64,000 bases of DNA from Isoetes taiwanensis. Lineage: Eukaryota > Streptophyta > Lycopodiopsida > Isoetales > Isoetaceae. A program made the translations under genes and the position numbers. Under the pieces are notes generated by a model. The model had not been told where the DNA came from. It worked only from the letters and a program-made list of their open reading frames with translations, and did not search any database. Numbering within the stretch: position 1 is the first letter of the stretch; each line of letters begins with the position of its first letter. Of the stretch, positions 45,022 to 54,799 are shown piece after piece. The stretch spans positions 18,802,677 to 18,866,676 of the forward strand of contig JAJEKV010000011.1 of assembly GCA_021234155.1 (NCBI GenBank), written 5' to 3'.

Positions 45022-46018
45022 TGGTATCAGAGCAGGCGACCATACGTGGAGCAACTGGAACAAGGACGCTTTATGTGTTTGATGGGACAGGTTATCCTGC
45101 ATGGAAAACGAAGATGAAAATTGTACTTCGAAACGATAAAGTTATTGATGTTGTATTAGGAGCGGTGGTGCGTCCTCTGCAACCTGAAAGTACGCCTGGG
45201 GTTCTTTTGACACAAGGGCCTCAGTATGATGCATGGCGTAAAGAAGTAGAAGATTGGGATGATAAAGATCAGGTTGCTCGAGGCATGATACTTTATGCCC
45301 TTAAAGATTCCAATCTTGTTGATGCCGAAGTATATGAGCATGCCAATGAAGTATGGGAGTATTTGGGCAAAATTTATTTGAAGCGGACAAAACAAGAAGT
45401 GTTGCATCTACGTAATAAATTGAGCAGTTTAAAGTACATGGTTACAGATTCTATTGATGATCATATTGATAAATTCAAAGAATTGGTAGAACAATTGTCA
45501 GCGGTTGGGGCACCGGTGGAGAAAGAGCAATTACCTGTCATGTTGTTAGGCACGATGCCTCATGATTTTGACACTATAGTCACCGTACTTCTTAATAAAG
45601 AAGATTTGGCTTTTGAAAGTGCATGCTTATCATTGAAAGATCATGTTCGAAAAGTGAAGCATGAGGTTGTTCCCCTGGAGGAAAAAGCTTTAGTTGTTCA
45701 TACCACTCCTGATGAGCAAATTCTTACAGGTTCTCGACGTGCTAGAGAACCTAGTGATGGCGAAAAGGCTTTTTATGTTGCATATAAAAAGTTTAAAAAA
45801 GAAGCATATATCCCCAGACGAAATTTTTCTGCTCGACGTGATTCTAGTGGTGGATCTTCCGGTAGCACAAATCGTGCTTTCCCCAGGTTACTGGCAATAA
45901 GGACCGTGCGTGTTCTTTTTGTGGAAAGTACAATCATGAGAACTCTAATTGTCATCTTCGTCACTTTTTTGAAAACCCCATGCTCATAATAACATGGTTT
46001 ATAACGCAATGGCTTTTG
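45021..46018 (+). pseudogene. Copia gag, frameshifted before the zinc knuckle
   Basis: Gag packages the element RNA. The ORF runs from MVSEQATIRG through FDGTGYPAWKTKMKIVLRND (the usual copia gag start), AKDQVARG-like and EVWEYLGKIY blocks and KHEVVPLEEK. After RAFP (about 45880) the frame shifts. The knuckle CSFCGKYNHENSNC (C-x2-C-x4-H-x4-C) is read in the next frame, followed by HFFENPM and AMAFVL. The start codon overlaps the PBS, leaving no leader. Homology to copia stops near 46018, where the inserted segment begins. Confidence 0.9.
45022..45034 (+). promoter_or_regulatory. tRNA-Met primer binding site
   Basis: TGGTATCAGAGCA begins directly after the 5' LTR. This is the standard plant copia PBS. 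The last LTR base with the PBS TG forms the first ATG of gag. Confidence 0.93.
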
Positions 46019-46060
46019 TTTTAGTCAAATTGGTCATATTTAGACCGATTAGTGAGAAAT

Positions 46061-46329
46061 GTCTCACACTGTGCGCCAGAGCACCAACCTAAATTTTAGG
46101 TCGAGCCCTGAGCGCACAATGTGAGACCTTCATCCCTAAACTAGTCCAAAACACCTCCAAATCGACCAAGTAAGGGGTCAACTTGCCTAACTCGATGAGA
46201 CTAGTATGTTTTGACCCTTAGTTTACCCAGATTGGACAAGTATTGACCAAGTTGGGCCAATTGTCTCACACTCTGCGTCAGAGGCCTAACCTAAATTTTA
46301 GGTCGAGCCCCAGGCGCACAATGTGAGAC
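46061..46329. repeat. Two copies of a 67-bp hairpin
   Basis: 46061-46127 and 46263-46329 each begin GTCTCACACT and end GCGCACAATGTGAGAC, so each folds on itself (GTCTCACA.TGTGCGC against GCGCACAATGTGAGAC). Each also holds the inner palindrome CCTAAATTTTAGG. They lie 193 and 395 bp upstream of the TATA-like box. Confidence 0.85.
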
Positions 46330-46521
46330 CTTCCAGCATTTTCTCTTTCATCCCACACCCAATTGACCTCTAGTTTGTTGCAATAGGTTCATTAGACAAT
46401 CCTATTCATGCCCAAACCCTCAAATTAGCCTTCCAATCCCCATTTGAACCTTAAAATAGGTCAGAATTGCCCAACCCCAAGATTTTTCCAAGTCATCCAA
46501 AAATTAGGGTTTTCCCTTGTC

Positions 46522-46529
46522 TATAAATA
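46522..46529 (+). promoter_or_regulatory. Candidate TATA box
   Basis: TATAAATA lies about 120 bp upstream of the ATG at 46643. A pyrimidine-rich stretch (CCCCCATTTCTCACTTAGC) begins a few bases downstream, covering the expected start region. It suggests the segment carries a promoter, from a gene or an LTR U3. Confidence 0.45.
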
Positions 46530-47823
46530 GACCCCCATTTCTCACTTAGCATCCTACCAGTTTGCTCCCGACCTTCTAGGCGATCTTCCAGCTTCCTGAC
46601 GCGCTTTTGCATCTGTTTGATAGCCTAATCTCCTCTAGATCCATGGCAACTGCTGATTTTAGGCGATGGTACAGCGCCAGTGCCCATGCAGCCGAGGCTG
46701 ATGTCAATGCAATTTTTCAAGTTTTCCGGAAAGAGATAGATGTCCAAGCCACGTTGCAAGCAACCCCAGCTTACATGGGAGTCATGACCGAATTCCAAGC
46801 TAAGGTAGGACCGTCCCTAGTACAGCTCCCCCCTTGCACAGGATATTTTGTCCCTAGGCAGTCCCTCCAAGCAGCCTTAGGTGATGTCCCCAACATTGCC
46901 AACTATCTGACCAATAAAGCTGCTAAGTTGCCAGACTACATGGTCTTGACAGCTAATAAAAACAAGTATTTTTCCTACACCGCTGCCCTAGCCATCTTTC
47001 TTTCCCACCGGGCCCAGAACTCCATCGGGGAAACCTCTATTCCTCCCATGGATGTAGACCCCTTAGGCTCTTCAGCAGAGGGTCAGCTCCTACTGCAGTA
47101 TCAAGCAAAACAAGAAGGAAGAGCAGATGATGAAGCGGTCGACTCAGACGACGAAGACTACGTTGAGCTCGACCCGAGGAAGAGCACCAGCTAGCAGAAC
47201 AGGTGATGCCAATTTTCGAACAGGACCGGCAGACCCTCAGAATCGCTCCCCCGCTTGGGCTAGGTATCACAAGCCTAGCCCCCATCATCATCGACGGCCA
47301 GGAGTACTTGCTCCTTAGTGACATCCAGAACCTCCCCGAATGCAGAGCCAGGGAGTACCGACTCGACGAGTTGCTGTATCTTCTGCGGCAACAGACAGAT
47401 CTGGATGACTTCATCGACCGGGAGGCTTCCGACTTCCCAATCCAGGTCAGAGAAGCCGACACCTATACAGGCGAGTCGACTTCAGATATTCAGGCGTACA
47501 GCAACATCCGCCAAATGATGGAAGCTCAGGACCGCCGTCTGAAGAAGAGTTTTATGCCATTCAAGAACGGATGGGGATCCGTGGCAAGACCACGAACATT
47601 TTGATGCCGAGTTCTTCGACACCAACCACGGGTGTTCAGAGAAGAGGCGAGATCGACCTGCGGCAAATTACATCGACAGTCAGGGACTATGGAGAACTCA
47701 CAGAGATCGACGTCGATGAGTATGCGGGAAGACATAGAGCCGGTGCCCGAGGAGACGACGAGTCAACAGCAGCAGGCAGGGACAGGTCGTTGAGGTACTA
47801 TCTCCCTCTGCTGATGGACGTGG

Positions 47824-49270
47824 TGGATTCATCCACTTATTTTATTGTTGATTCAGGGGCCACTTCGCACATGACTTATGCAAATGAGCATTTGGTGAAT
47901 TATTTTTCTATCCACTTTCAAAAATTGGTGTATCTTGGTGACGATACTTGTCATAAGGTCGAAGGTAGTGGAGATTTATGTATACAGACCTCATCTGGGA
48001 TTTATATTCTAGGAGGTGTTCTCCATGTTCCTGGATTGCGCCGAACACTGCTTTCTGTTTCTCGACTTGCTGACTTAGGTGCTGTAGTGCAGTTTGAACG
48101 AAATGTTTGTCACTTCATTGTTGATGGTTGCGTATTAGCTACTGCTCACCGCATGGGACATCTCTATCAAATTAATCTCACTGCTGATTTTGTGAATATG
48201 GCAACAAACAAAGGAAGTGGTTTGTTGTTGCTATAGCACCGCAGGTTTGGTCATGCCAGTTTCCCTTATGTTGTGGCCCTGAAACGTAATAAGGCACTGA
48301 AAGGATTTCATTTATCTTCAAAGTCCATGGGCGGTTGTGATACATGTGCTCTTGGAAAATTGCATAGGCGCCCCTTCTTCAAATCTGAGATTTCGACAAC
48401 TAATATTCTTGACTTGGCGCACTCTGACATTTGTGGTCCATTGCCTCATTCACATGGAGGTGGTCGCTACTTTTTACTATCCATTGGCGATTTTTCTAGA
48501 TATACACATGTTTATATTCTCAAGAACAAGTCTGAGGTATTTGCTAAGTTCAAAGAGTTCAAGAGGATGGTTGAAACACAAACGGGTAGGCAATTGAAGA
48601 GATTGCGAATTGACAAAATGGTGAATATAATCGCATGCTTTCACTCAATTTTGTGTTGACGAAGGTGTCCATCATGAGTTTACTATTCCTTATACACCTC
48701 AGCAGAATGGAGTGTCTGAGTGCAAGAATCGTACTATTTTGAATGCTGCCCGTCGTATGTTGATTCATGCGAGACTTGAAAGTTCTTTTTGGGCAGAATC
48801 TGTGGCAACTGCTGTCTATCTTCAGAATAGATTGCTTTCTGTTGCTTTAGGTGATATGACTCCATATCAGTTATGGACTGGCGATAAGCCGGATCTTGCA
48901 CACTTGCGCATTTTTGGATGTTTGGCTTGGGTACATATTTCTACTCGTAAAAAGCTTGACCCGATATCCAGAAGGTGTATTTTCTTGGGATATTCTTTTG
49001 ACACCTAGTGGCTATCGCTTTTGGGACATTGAGGCACGAAGAGTCATCTTGGGAAGAGATGTTATTTTTTATGAGACACGAATGGCTCGTGAAACCTACA
49101 ATCCCACAGCTTCAACTGTCATATTGCGTGACTTTCATACTGAAGAGGATGATGATCCTCTTGTCCTAAGTTCTCCAAATGTTACTAGTGCTCAGAACCC
49201 TCTCTTACCATCTCATACACTTTTCTCATACTTCTACATCCGCTCACAATCCTTCTTTAGTCCTTCATGA
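47824..49270 (+). pseudogene. Copia protease and integrase, interrupted
   Basis: Protease cleaves the polyprotein: YFIVDSGATSHMT holds the catalytic DSG, and VPGLRRTLLSVSRL follows. Integrase has the HHCC finger (HRRFGH ... CDTCALGK) and a core with LAHSDICGPLPHSHGG (first Asp) and PYTPQQNGVSECKNR (Glu). The second Asp region (RIDKMVN for a TDNGGE-like block) is garbled by frameshifts at 48615-48660. A TAG at 48234 replaces the Trp codon of the usual LWHRRxGH. CIFLGYSFD and later integrase C-terminal sequence continue after another frame change at about 48970. Confidence 0.9.
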
Positions 49271-51035
49271 ACTTCCTGATATGTCCGTCTCGATGAGCCA
49301 TGATGATGATAATGGTAGCATGGATGTGGTACCGGTTGCACCTAACATTGTTCCCTCCTCACACCGTCATTGGCAACCTACTAAAAGAATTTTGGACTAT
49401 CATGCCGGATGTTATTATCTTGATGATACTTATTCTTGTTTTACCATTACAGATGATCCTACCACTTATGATGAGGCGGTTGCTTCTCCACAGAGTGCAA
49501 ATTGGAAAATTGCTATGGATGCTGAATATGATTCCTTAATCAATAAGGGAACTTGGGAGTTGATAGAATTGCCTCCTGGAAGGAAGACTGTTCAATGCAA
49601 GTGGACATTCAAGACTAAATATCGAGCTGATGGTACTTTTGATAAGTTTAAAGCTCGCTTGGTTGCAAAAGGTTATTCTCAAGTTGCAGGAGTTGATTAT
49701 ACTGAAACTTTCTCACCTGTAGTTCGGCTAGCTATTGTAAGGGCTCTTTTAGCATTTGCAGCTGCCCATGATTTGGAAGTACGTCAGATGGATGTCAAGA
49801 CGGCTTTTCTTAATGGTGATCTTCAAGAAGAAATTTACATGGAGCAATCTGTTAGATATGTTGTTCAAGGGAAGAAGGCTATGGTATGTAGGTTGCGAAA
49901 ATCTCTATATGGGCTTAAGCAGGCTTCATGAGCATGGTACTTGAAGATGAACAATTTCCTATTATCAGCAGGATATCTCCCTAGTGCAGCAGATTCGAAT
50001 CTTTATGTCAAGAGATGTAGTGGACGATTTGTTATTATAGCTCTATATGTTGATGATACGATCTTAGCTGCTATTGATATCAATTTCCTCAAACAAATTA
50101 AGCGAGATCTTTCAATGGCCTTTGAGATGGTTGATCTTGGGGCGATCCGTTCATGCTTGGGAATTGAAGTGACTAGAGATAGAAGCAAAGGATGGTTGCA
50201 GTTACATCAAAACAAGTATATTAATGATATGGCTAAAAAGTTTGGTTTGGAACATGCCAAGAGTCAAATTACACCTTTGCCTATAAGTTCTCGGAAGTAT
50301 TCTTTGTCTACTTCAGATTCTCCTCTTTCAGATACCGAGAGACTTCAGATGAAATCAGTTCTATATGCTAGTCTTGTTGGAGCCTTGATGTATTTGGCAC
50401 ATGCTACTCTTCCTGACATAAGTTTTGCAGCTAACACATTGGGTCAATTCATGCAGGATCCAGGCATCAAACATTGGCAAGCTGCAAAGCGAGTTCTTCA
50501 TTATTTAAAAGGCACTAACAATTATGGACTTCTTTACATGACGCAAGACCTCCATACTTCTCTTACTCTTTATGGTTATACTGATGTTGATTGGGCTGGA
50601 GATAATGACACTTTGAGATCTACTAGCGGGGCTTGTTTTTTCTTTGATAAGTCTCTTGTTTCCTGGTTTAGTAAAAGGCAACATTGTGTTGCTGTGTCTT
50701 CAACTGAAGCTGAGTATGTTGCTGCTTCTTTAGCGAGTCGAGAACTTGTTTGGTTGTGAAGAATGTTGGAATGTTTTCAACAAGTGCAATTGCAGCCGAC
50801 ACGGCTATTATGTGATAACCAGGGTACTATCGATTTGTCTCAAGATGAAGTCTTACAATATAAATCTAAGCACATTGAAGTCCGTTATCATTATGTGAAG
50901 CTAGAGGTCAAGAAAAGGATGATTGTCTTGGAGTATTGCCCGACTGACTCTATGGTTGCGGATATCTTTACGAAATCATTAGGGTCGAAGAAACATCTTC
51001 AATTTTCTATCTCTCTTGGAATTATTGGAGAGTGA
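49271..51035 (+). pseudogene. Copia reverse transcriptase and RNase H, two nonsense codons
   Basis: RT starts with WKIAMDAEYDSLINKGTWEL and contains RLVAKGYSQVAGVDYTETFS, QMDVKTAFLNGDLQEEIYME, the catalytic LYVDDTILA, and VGALMYLAHATLPDISFA. RNase H has GYTDVDWAGD, VAVSSTEAEYVAAS and HIEVRYHYV. In-frame TGA codons follow KQAS (49929-49931) and LVWL (50757-50759). Both are where copia proteins commonly have Arg, consistent with CGA to TGA. Otherwise the frame is open. Confidence 0.93.
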
Positions 51036-51058
51036 TCATCATGCTTGGCTAGTCGACT

Positions 51059-51229
51059 TATTACTGCTAAGGTTTTCCCTCGAAAACTCGAAAGGGCGGG
51101 GGTTTTTCATCCTGGTAGTAATACTTCTACTAGACCAAGGTCATGGGGGGGGGGAGGAGGGGTAGGCCTGTTGGAGTGTTTGCACCCTTGGTCTATTTTG
51201 TTTTATATGTGAGACCAAGATTGCGGGGG
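51059..51229 (+). promoter_or_regulatory. 3' internal region: shared stem-loop and two polypurine tracts
   Basis: 51059-51124 is a stem-loop module framed by ATTACT and AGTAAT that also occurs in the 3' UTR of the non-LTR family here. A G-run (51145-51162, ten Gs then AGGAGGGG) is followed by TGTTGGAGTGT. A second tract, GCGGGGG (51223-51229), is followed by the actual 3' LTR TGTTCGAGG. The two tracts are preceded by similar words (AGACCAAGGTCA, AGACCAAGATTG). Confidence 0.75.
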
Positions 51230-51418
51230 TGTTCGAGGCATTCTAGGCCTCACATCTATAATTATCTAGATATACTTTATTATTAACATATCTATCTTTC
51301 TATTATTAGATACTTTGCCTTTTAGGCAAAGTTATATGTATTACATGAAAAGCATTAATTGAATCATCTTGTGTATGCAACTCCTCTTGTTATTTACTTG
51401 TTATTCACTTGTTTAATA
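51230..51418 (+). repeat. 3' LTR of copia element
   Basis: 189 bp, base-for-base the same as the 5' LTR by eye. It is followed by the target duplication CAAAT (51419-51423). Confidence 0.97.
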
Positions 51419-51611
51419 CAAATTGCTAAATTTAATCATTCTTCTTGAAACAATTTCCTTCTGCATCTCAAAACCTCAGTGCTACCATTTCAACTAGCTG
51501 CGCAAAGGATGCTTTGGGTGTAGTCACTGCCCACCAATGACTTGGAGGTCCAGACTGTCATCTCCAACACACGTGATTGCCTCAAGATCCGGGCTAGGGG
51601 CCATTAAGAAA

Positions 51612-53010
51612 GAATGCTAAACAATGGTCATGCTAACAGAAAAAGGGTTGACTTGTAATTCAATTATATAAGAATAGAAAGACCCAGAAGAAGAGGACAA
51701 AAGCACAAATGCACAAATCATTCAATGGAAATCATGCCTTCCTTACCTTCCACGAACAAAGATGGACATATTGTGGGTGCTAATGGGGTTGGATCCGGCT
51801 TCTATTGAGCTTGAATCCTCCTTGAATCCATATGCTAGTGGTGCTGAAGCAGAAGACATCTTGTTGGATTAGAAGTCCGGACATCTTTAGCAAGATAATC
51901 TAAATATTACGAGTGCTGATGGGCTTCAATCCGGGTGCTAAGGGCTAGAATATGGCTTCAATCCGGCTGAGATAATAGGGTTATAGAAGTGACAGCAGTG
52001 GCCTTGCAGAAATAGAGGAAGGAGCAGAGCTTCAGAGCTCTATTCTAAAGTGCAAAAATCGTGGATAAACCTGCATGATATGCTTCTGTTTTTTTTTTTT
52101 TTGTTGAATGTCTAGTTTTGTTGAAATTGTTCTCTGTGTGTTGTTCTGTCTTATTGCAGCCAGTGTGTTGAAGCTAGATGTTTGTTGCATGGAACATGAT
52201 TCGCTATATTTCTTTAGCAAAAGATGCAGCTTACAGGCTTATAAATACCTCGAAGATTAATGGCATTACTTAAGCAGGCGTTACATCCAAGCAGCCAAAT
52301 ACCTAGGGAAAGTCAAGCAAATTCAAATCTAGAGTTTCAAGGTCGACTAAGAAGAACGCACACCAGCTACATCCTAGTAATCCTAGTAATATCCTCATTT
52401 ATTTTTTTATGTAAAGAACTCTAATTGAAAGAAAAAGCCTTTTTGCGTTCTGTTTCTATGATAAAAACATGATTGAAATAGAAACACAACTTTAAATGAA
52501 AATAAAAACGTAATTTAAAGTGGCAGAGATAGAACATGCATCATTCAACAATTTTGTGGCAAGAAAAGAAGACATTATTTACAGCATATACGACATATAT
52601 CTCTCCATTTAGATAGTACCTTCTGGTAGGTATCCCCTCATATATTGCTTACACTGCTTACAGAGCCAAAGAAAAGGAAAAAGACAGCAAAATTTGTAGC
52701 TCACATTTGATTTATCAATATAAAAGAAAGCACTTGCTCTTTAAGAGCCGGAGAGAAAGCAGGAATGCTAAACAATGGCCAATGTAACAGAAAAAGGCTT
52801 GACATGTAATGCAATCACATAAGAAAGACACAGAAGAACAGAACAAAAGCACAAATCGTTCAAAAGAAATCATGCCTTACCTTCCACAAACAGAGATGGA
52901 CATGTTGCGGCTGCTAATGGGGTTGGATCCCGTGAGCTTGAATCCTGTGAATCCATATGATAGTGATCTTGAAACAAAAGTTGGATTAGAAGTCATGACA
53001 TCTTCAGCTA
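51612..53010. repeat. Dispersed direct duplication carrying the GSNPIS exon
   Basis: About 51612-51900 and 52763-53010 share many blocks (GAATGCTAAACAATGG, GACAAAAGCACAAAT-like, CATGCCTTACCTTCCAC, GCTAATGGGGTTGGATCC, AGCTTGAATCC, TTGGATTAGAAGTC) with moderate divergence. An exon-containing segment has therefore been duplicated within the gene. Confidence 0.75.
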
Positions 53011-53886
53011 TGCACTAAACGGCTCATTTATGCATTAAAGGCTACTGATGGGCTTCAATCTGGGTGCTAAGGTGCTCTGCCAATAGGATGTTTACATTTC
53101 TTGCACCAAGCAATAATTCCAAACTCATGTTTGCCTGCAGCAAAAGTAGAATAAAAAGGATAAAGCTTTGAAATCACATACAAACACCAGAGTTTCCGCG
53201 CATATCAGGAAGAGAAGGCTTGGACAAATTCAAAGCTTTTACATACTCCAAATGTTGTTGGCTTCATCCTGCTGCATATTCGTCTAGATTCAACAGCCCA
53301 TTTCAAACAATTCGCCTAAATTGTTTGAAATGATAAAAATAGGAAGCAAAGCATACATGCCTTTTGAGCTTACCATTTGCACAACATTAAACTACCTCTG
53401 TAAACATTAGCTACTACTTGACCACTGGTTGAGGTTAGCTGCATCCTCAAAGGTGATGGCTTTGAGCTGAGGGGTTGGGCAGACTTCTTTGCATTTAATG
53501 CGTGGTTTTGATATTCAAAGGAGACTGCATATACATATAAACTCGTGGAATGCCTAGGGTTCGTATTTTCTTTCAGGCTAGCAATATGCAAGGCATTACC
53601 ATAAACTTCAATTTGTGGAAGGTTTCGAGGCCAACTGGGAAGACTATTAGCTAGAATAACAGGGATGAAGACGACGTTCCTTCCGACAGATAAAGCATTC
53701 CAGAAAATGTTTAACTACAACACAAAATACAAAACCCATTATGGAACATAAATGACTGCCAAACATGAATCGATAAACCCTAAGCCCACCTTTTACATCA
53801 TAAAGCACTGATTCGCGTACATCAGAACCTTGTTTGGTCATCATTCTAGTGGTCAGATCCGGGGTTAAAAGATTGCCACGCAACAT
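51747..53886 (-). CDS. Unidentified multi-exon gene with phase-consistent splicing and duplicated 3' exons
   Basis: I do not recognise the product. Exon 1 (53886-53790) starts MLRGNLLTPDLTTRMMTKQG and ends DVK|G at AAAAG|GTGGGC. Exon 2 (53650-53396) continues in phase with ANSLPSWPRNLPQIEVYGNA, SLYVYAVSFEYQNHALNAKK and QVVANVYR, with donor G|GTAGTT. Exon 3 (53283-53188) reads DEYAAG, a TGA, then SQQHLEYVKALNLSKPSLPD. Exon 4 (from 53134) reads GKHEFGIIAWCKKCKHPIGR, a CxxC pair, then a TAG. All four junctions have phase 1. Further left, two related open segments end at GGAAG|GTAAGG (52881 and 51747), both with GSNPIS..NMSI.V.GR: a duplicated exon. The in-frame TGA, at GCAGGATGAAG, may be real decay or a sequence error. 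Confidence 0.55.
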
Positions 53887-54176
53887 ACCCTAGCTTATCA
53901 TAGCTGCAAAGACAACTATATTATCTATCATGTATACCTAAAATGTTATTAAGCAAGCCATGCACCTAAGCAAATCCACCATTAGCTGCAAAACTTGAAA
54001 CCAATTTACAAACATTTTTATGACAGAGCTACCTATTTCATAATACATTCTACCTAACTCTAAAGCTTGGACTAATCTCCCTATCATAAGTTCATAGAGC
54101 AGCAACTACATAAGAGCCAAGGATCTATAAAGCGCAGCAAGAATATTAGTACCTATAATGCCTACAAAACCTTGAT

Positions 54177-54352
54177 CAAAAAGCCTAGCACTGCCCATCG
54201 CGGTGGTGGTTTAGTGGTAAGGCCTTGGGTTGGGGTGACCCCCACCAGGGTTCAAAACCCATTAGTTACCATCGGGTGGGAGACGTGGGTGGGTGCAAGT
54301 CCCACCAACCTTGCCTTCAAACAAAAAAAAAAAAACAAAAAGCCTAGCACTG
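54177..54352 (+). mobile_element. tRNA-derived SINE with perfect 17-bp target-site duplication
   Basis: The body 54194-54335 (142 bp) has a Pol III A box (TGGTTTAGTGG, 54207-54217) and B box (GGTTCAAAACC, 54249-54259). It ends TTGCCTTCAAAC plus an A run. Flanks are CAAAAAGCCTAGCACTG at 54177-54193 and again at 54336-54352, identical. This is a recent retrotransposition. Its 3' end matches the terminus of the L1-type LINE at 59.6 kb, its probable mobilising partner. Confidence 0.92.
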
Positions 54353-54799
54353 AAACAAAGTCTAAATTATGACTACAAAACCTATGGAGCAGCATCACAA
54401 TAAATCCGCTTACACCATGTAATGAGCTTTTGCATCTTTCTAGAAGAATCAAGTATGCAGTTCTACACTATTCTACATTGATCATTAAGATAACAATCAA
54501 TGATGATGCCATGAATAGACAAACCTTTACCTTTAGTTTTTCGATTTGTCTCTATCCTGGATATTGAGAAAGCATTGGAAAATAAATAAGATGCTAAAAT
54601 TTTGTGCACCTTTTAAGTCTGGAATCTTGAAGCAACAGAAGGCCACGTTTGAAGTAACCAAATGGTTTTAGGCCAAATCTGGTAGTTGTTCATGGGCCAA
54701 TTTAAAGGCAAGGGCATCGAACTGGAAACAAAGAAACTTGACGAGAGTCCATTGCAATGCCATATCAACACTCACCAGTGAGCTTGGCAAGAAGATATA

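Larger units (their letters stand above)
46019..47823 (+). other. Foreign 1.8-kb segment inside the copia element, with its own TATA and ORF
   Basis: This block has no copia equivalent. It contains two related hairpins, a TATAAATA at 46522 and an ATG at 46643. The ORF from 46643 to 47194 reads MATADFRRWYSASAHAAEAD, YMGVMTEFQAKVG and KLPDYMVLTANKNKYFSYTA, with an acidic SDDEDYVELD end. After a frame change it continues EEEHQLAEQVMPIF ... DGQEYLLLSDIQNLPECRA ... DLDDFIDREASDFPIQV. A last frame (47571 on) runs directly into the copia protease. I do not recognise the protein. It could be a host gene piece captured with promoter and 5' leader, or U3, leader and gag of another LTR element. Confidence 0.6.
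44833..51418 (+). mobile_element. Complete Ty1-copia LTR retrotransposon, defective and chimeric
   Basis: It has 189-bp LTRs (44833-45021 and 51230-51418) beginning TGTTCGAGG and ending TTAATA. They are flanked by the 5-bp target duplication CAAAT (44828-44832 and 51419-51423). A PBS complementary to the initiator tRNA-Met 3' end follows the 5' LTR, and GCGGGGG precedes the 3' LTR. The domain order gag, protease, integrase, RT, RNase H is diagnostic of copia. As far as I can read, the LTRs are identical, so insertion was recent. Yet coding is broken by frameshifts and at least three nonsense changes, and about 1.8 kb of unrelated sequence sits between gag and protease. Confidence 0.97.

Noticed and set aside
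45156-45407. Minus-strand ORF inside gag
   Set aside because: Shadow of the copia gag frame.
54194-54265. Possible functional tRNA gene
   Set aside because: A and B boxes are present, but the sequence does not fold into a full cloverleaf with a paired acceptor stem. The unit continues to an A tail with a target duplication, so it is a SINE.
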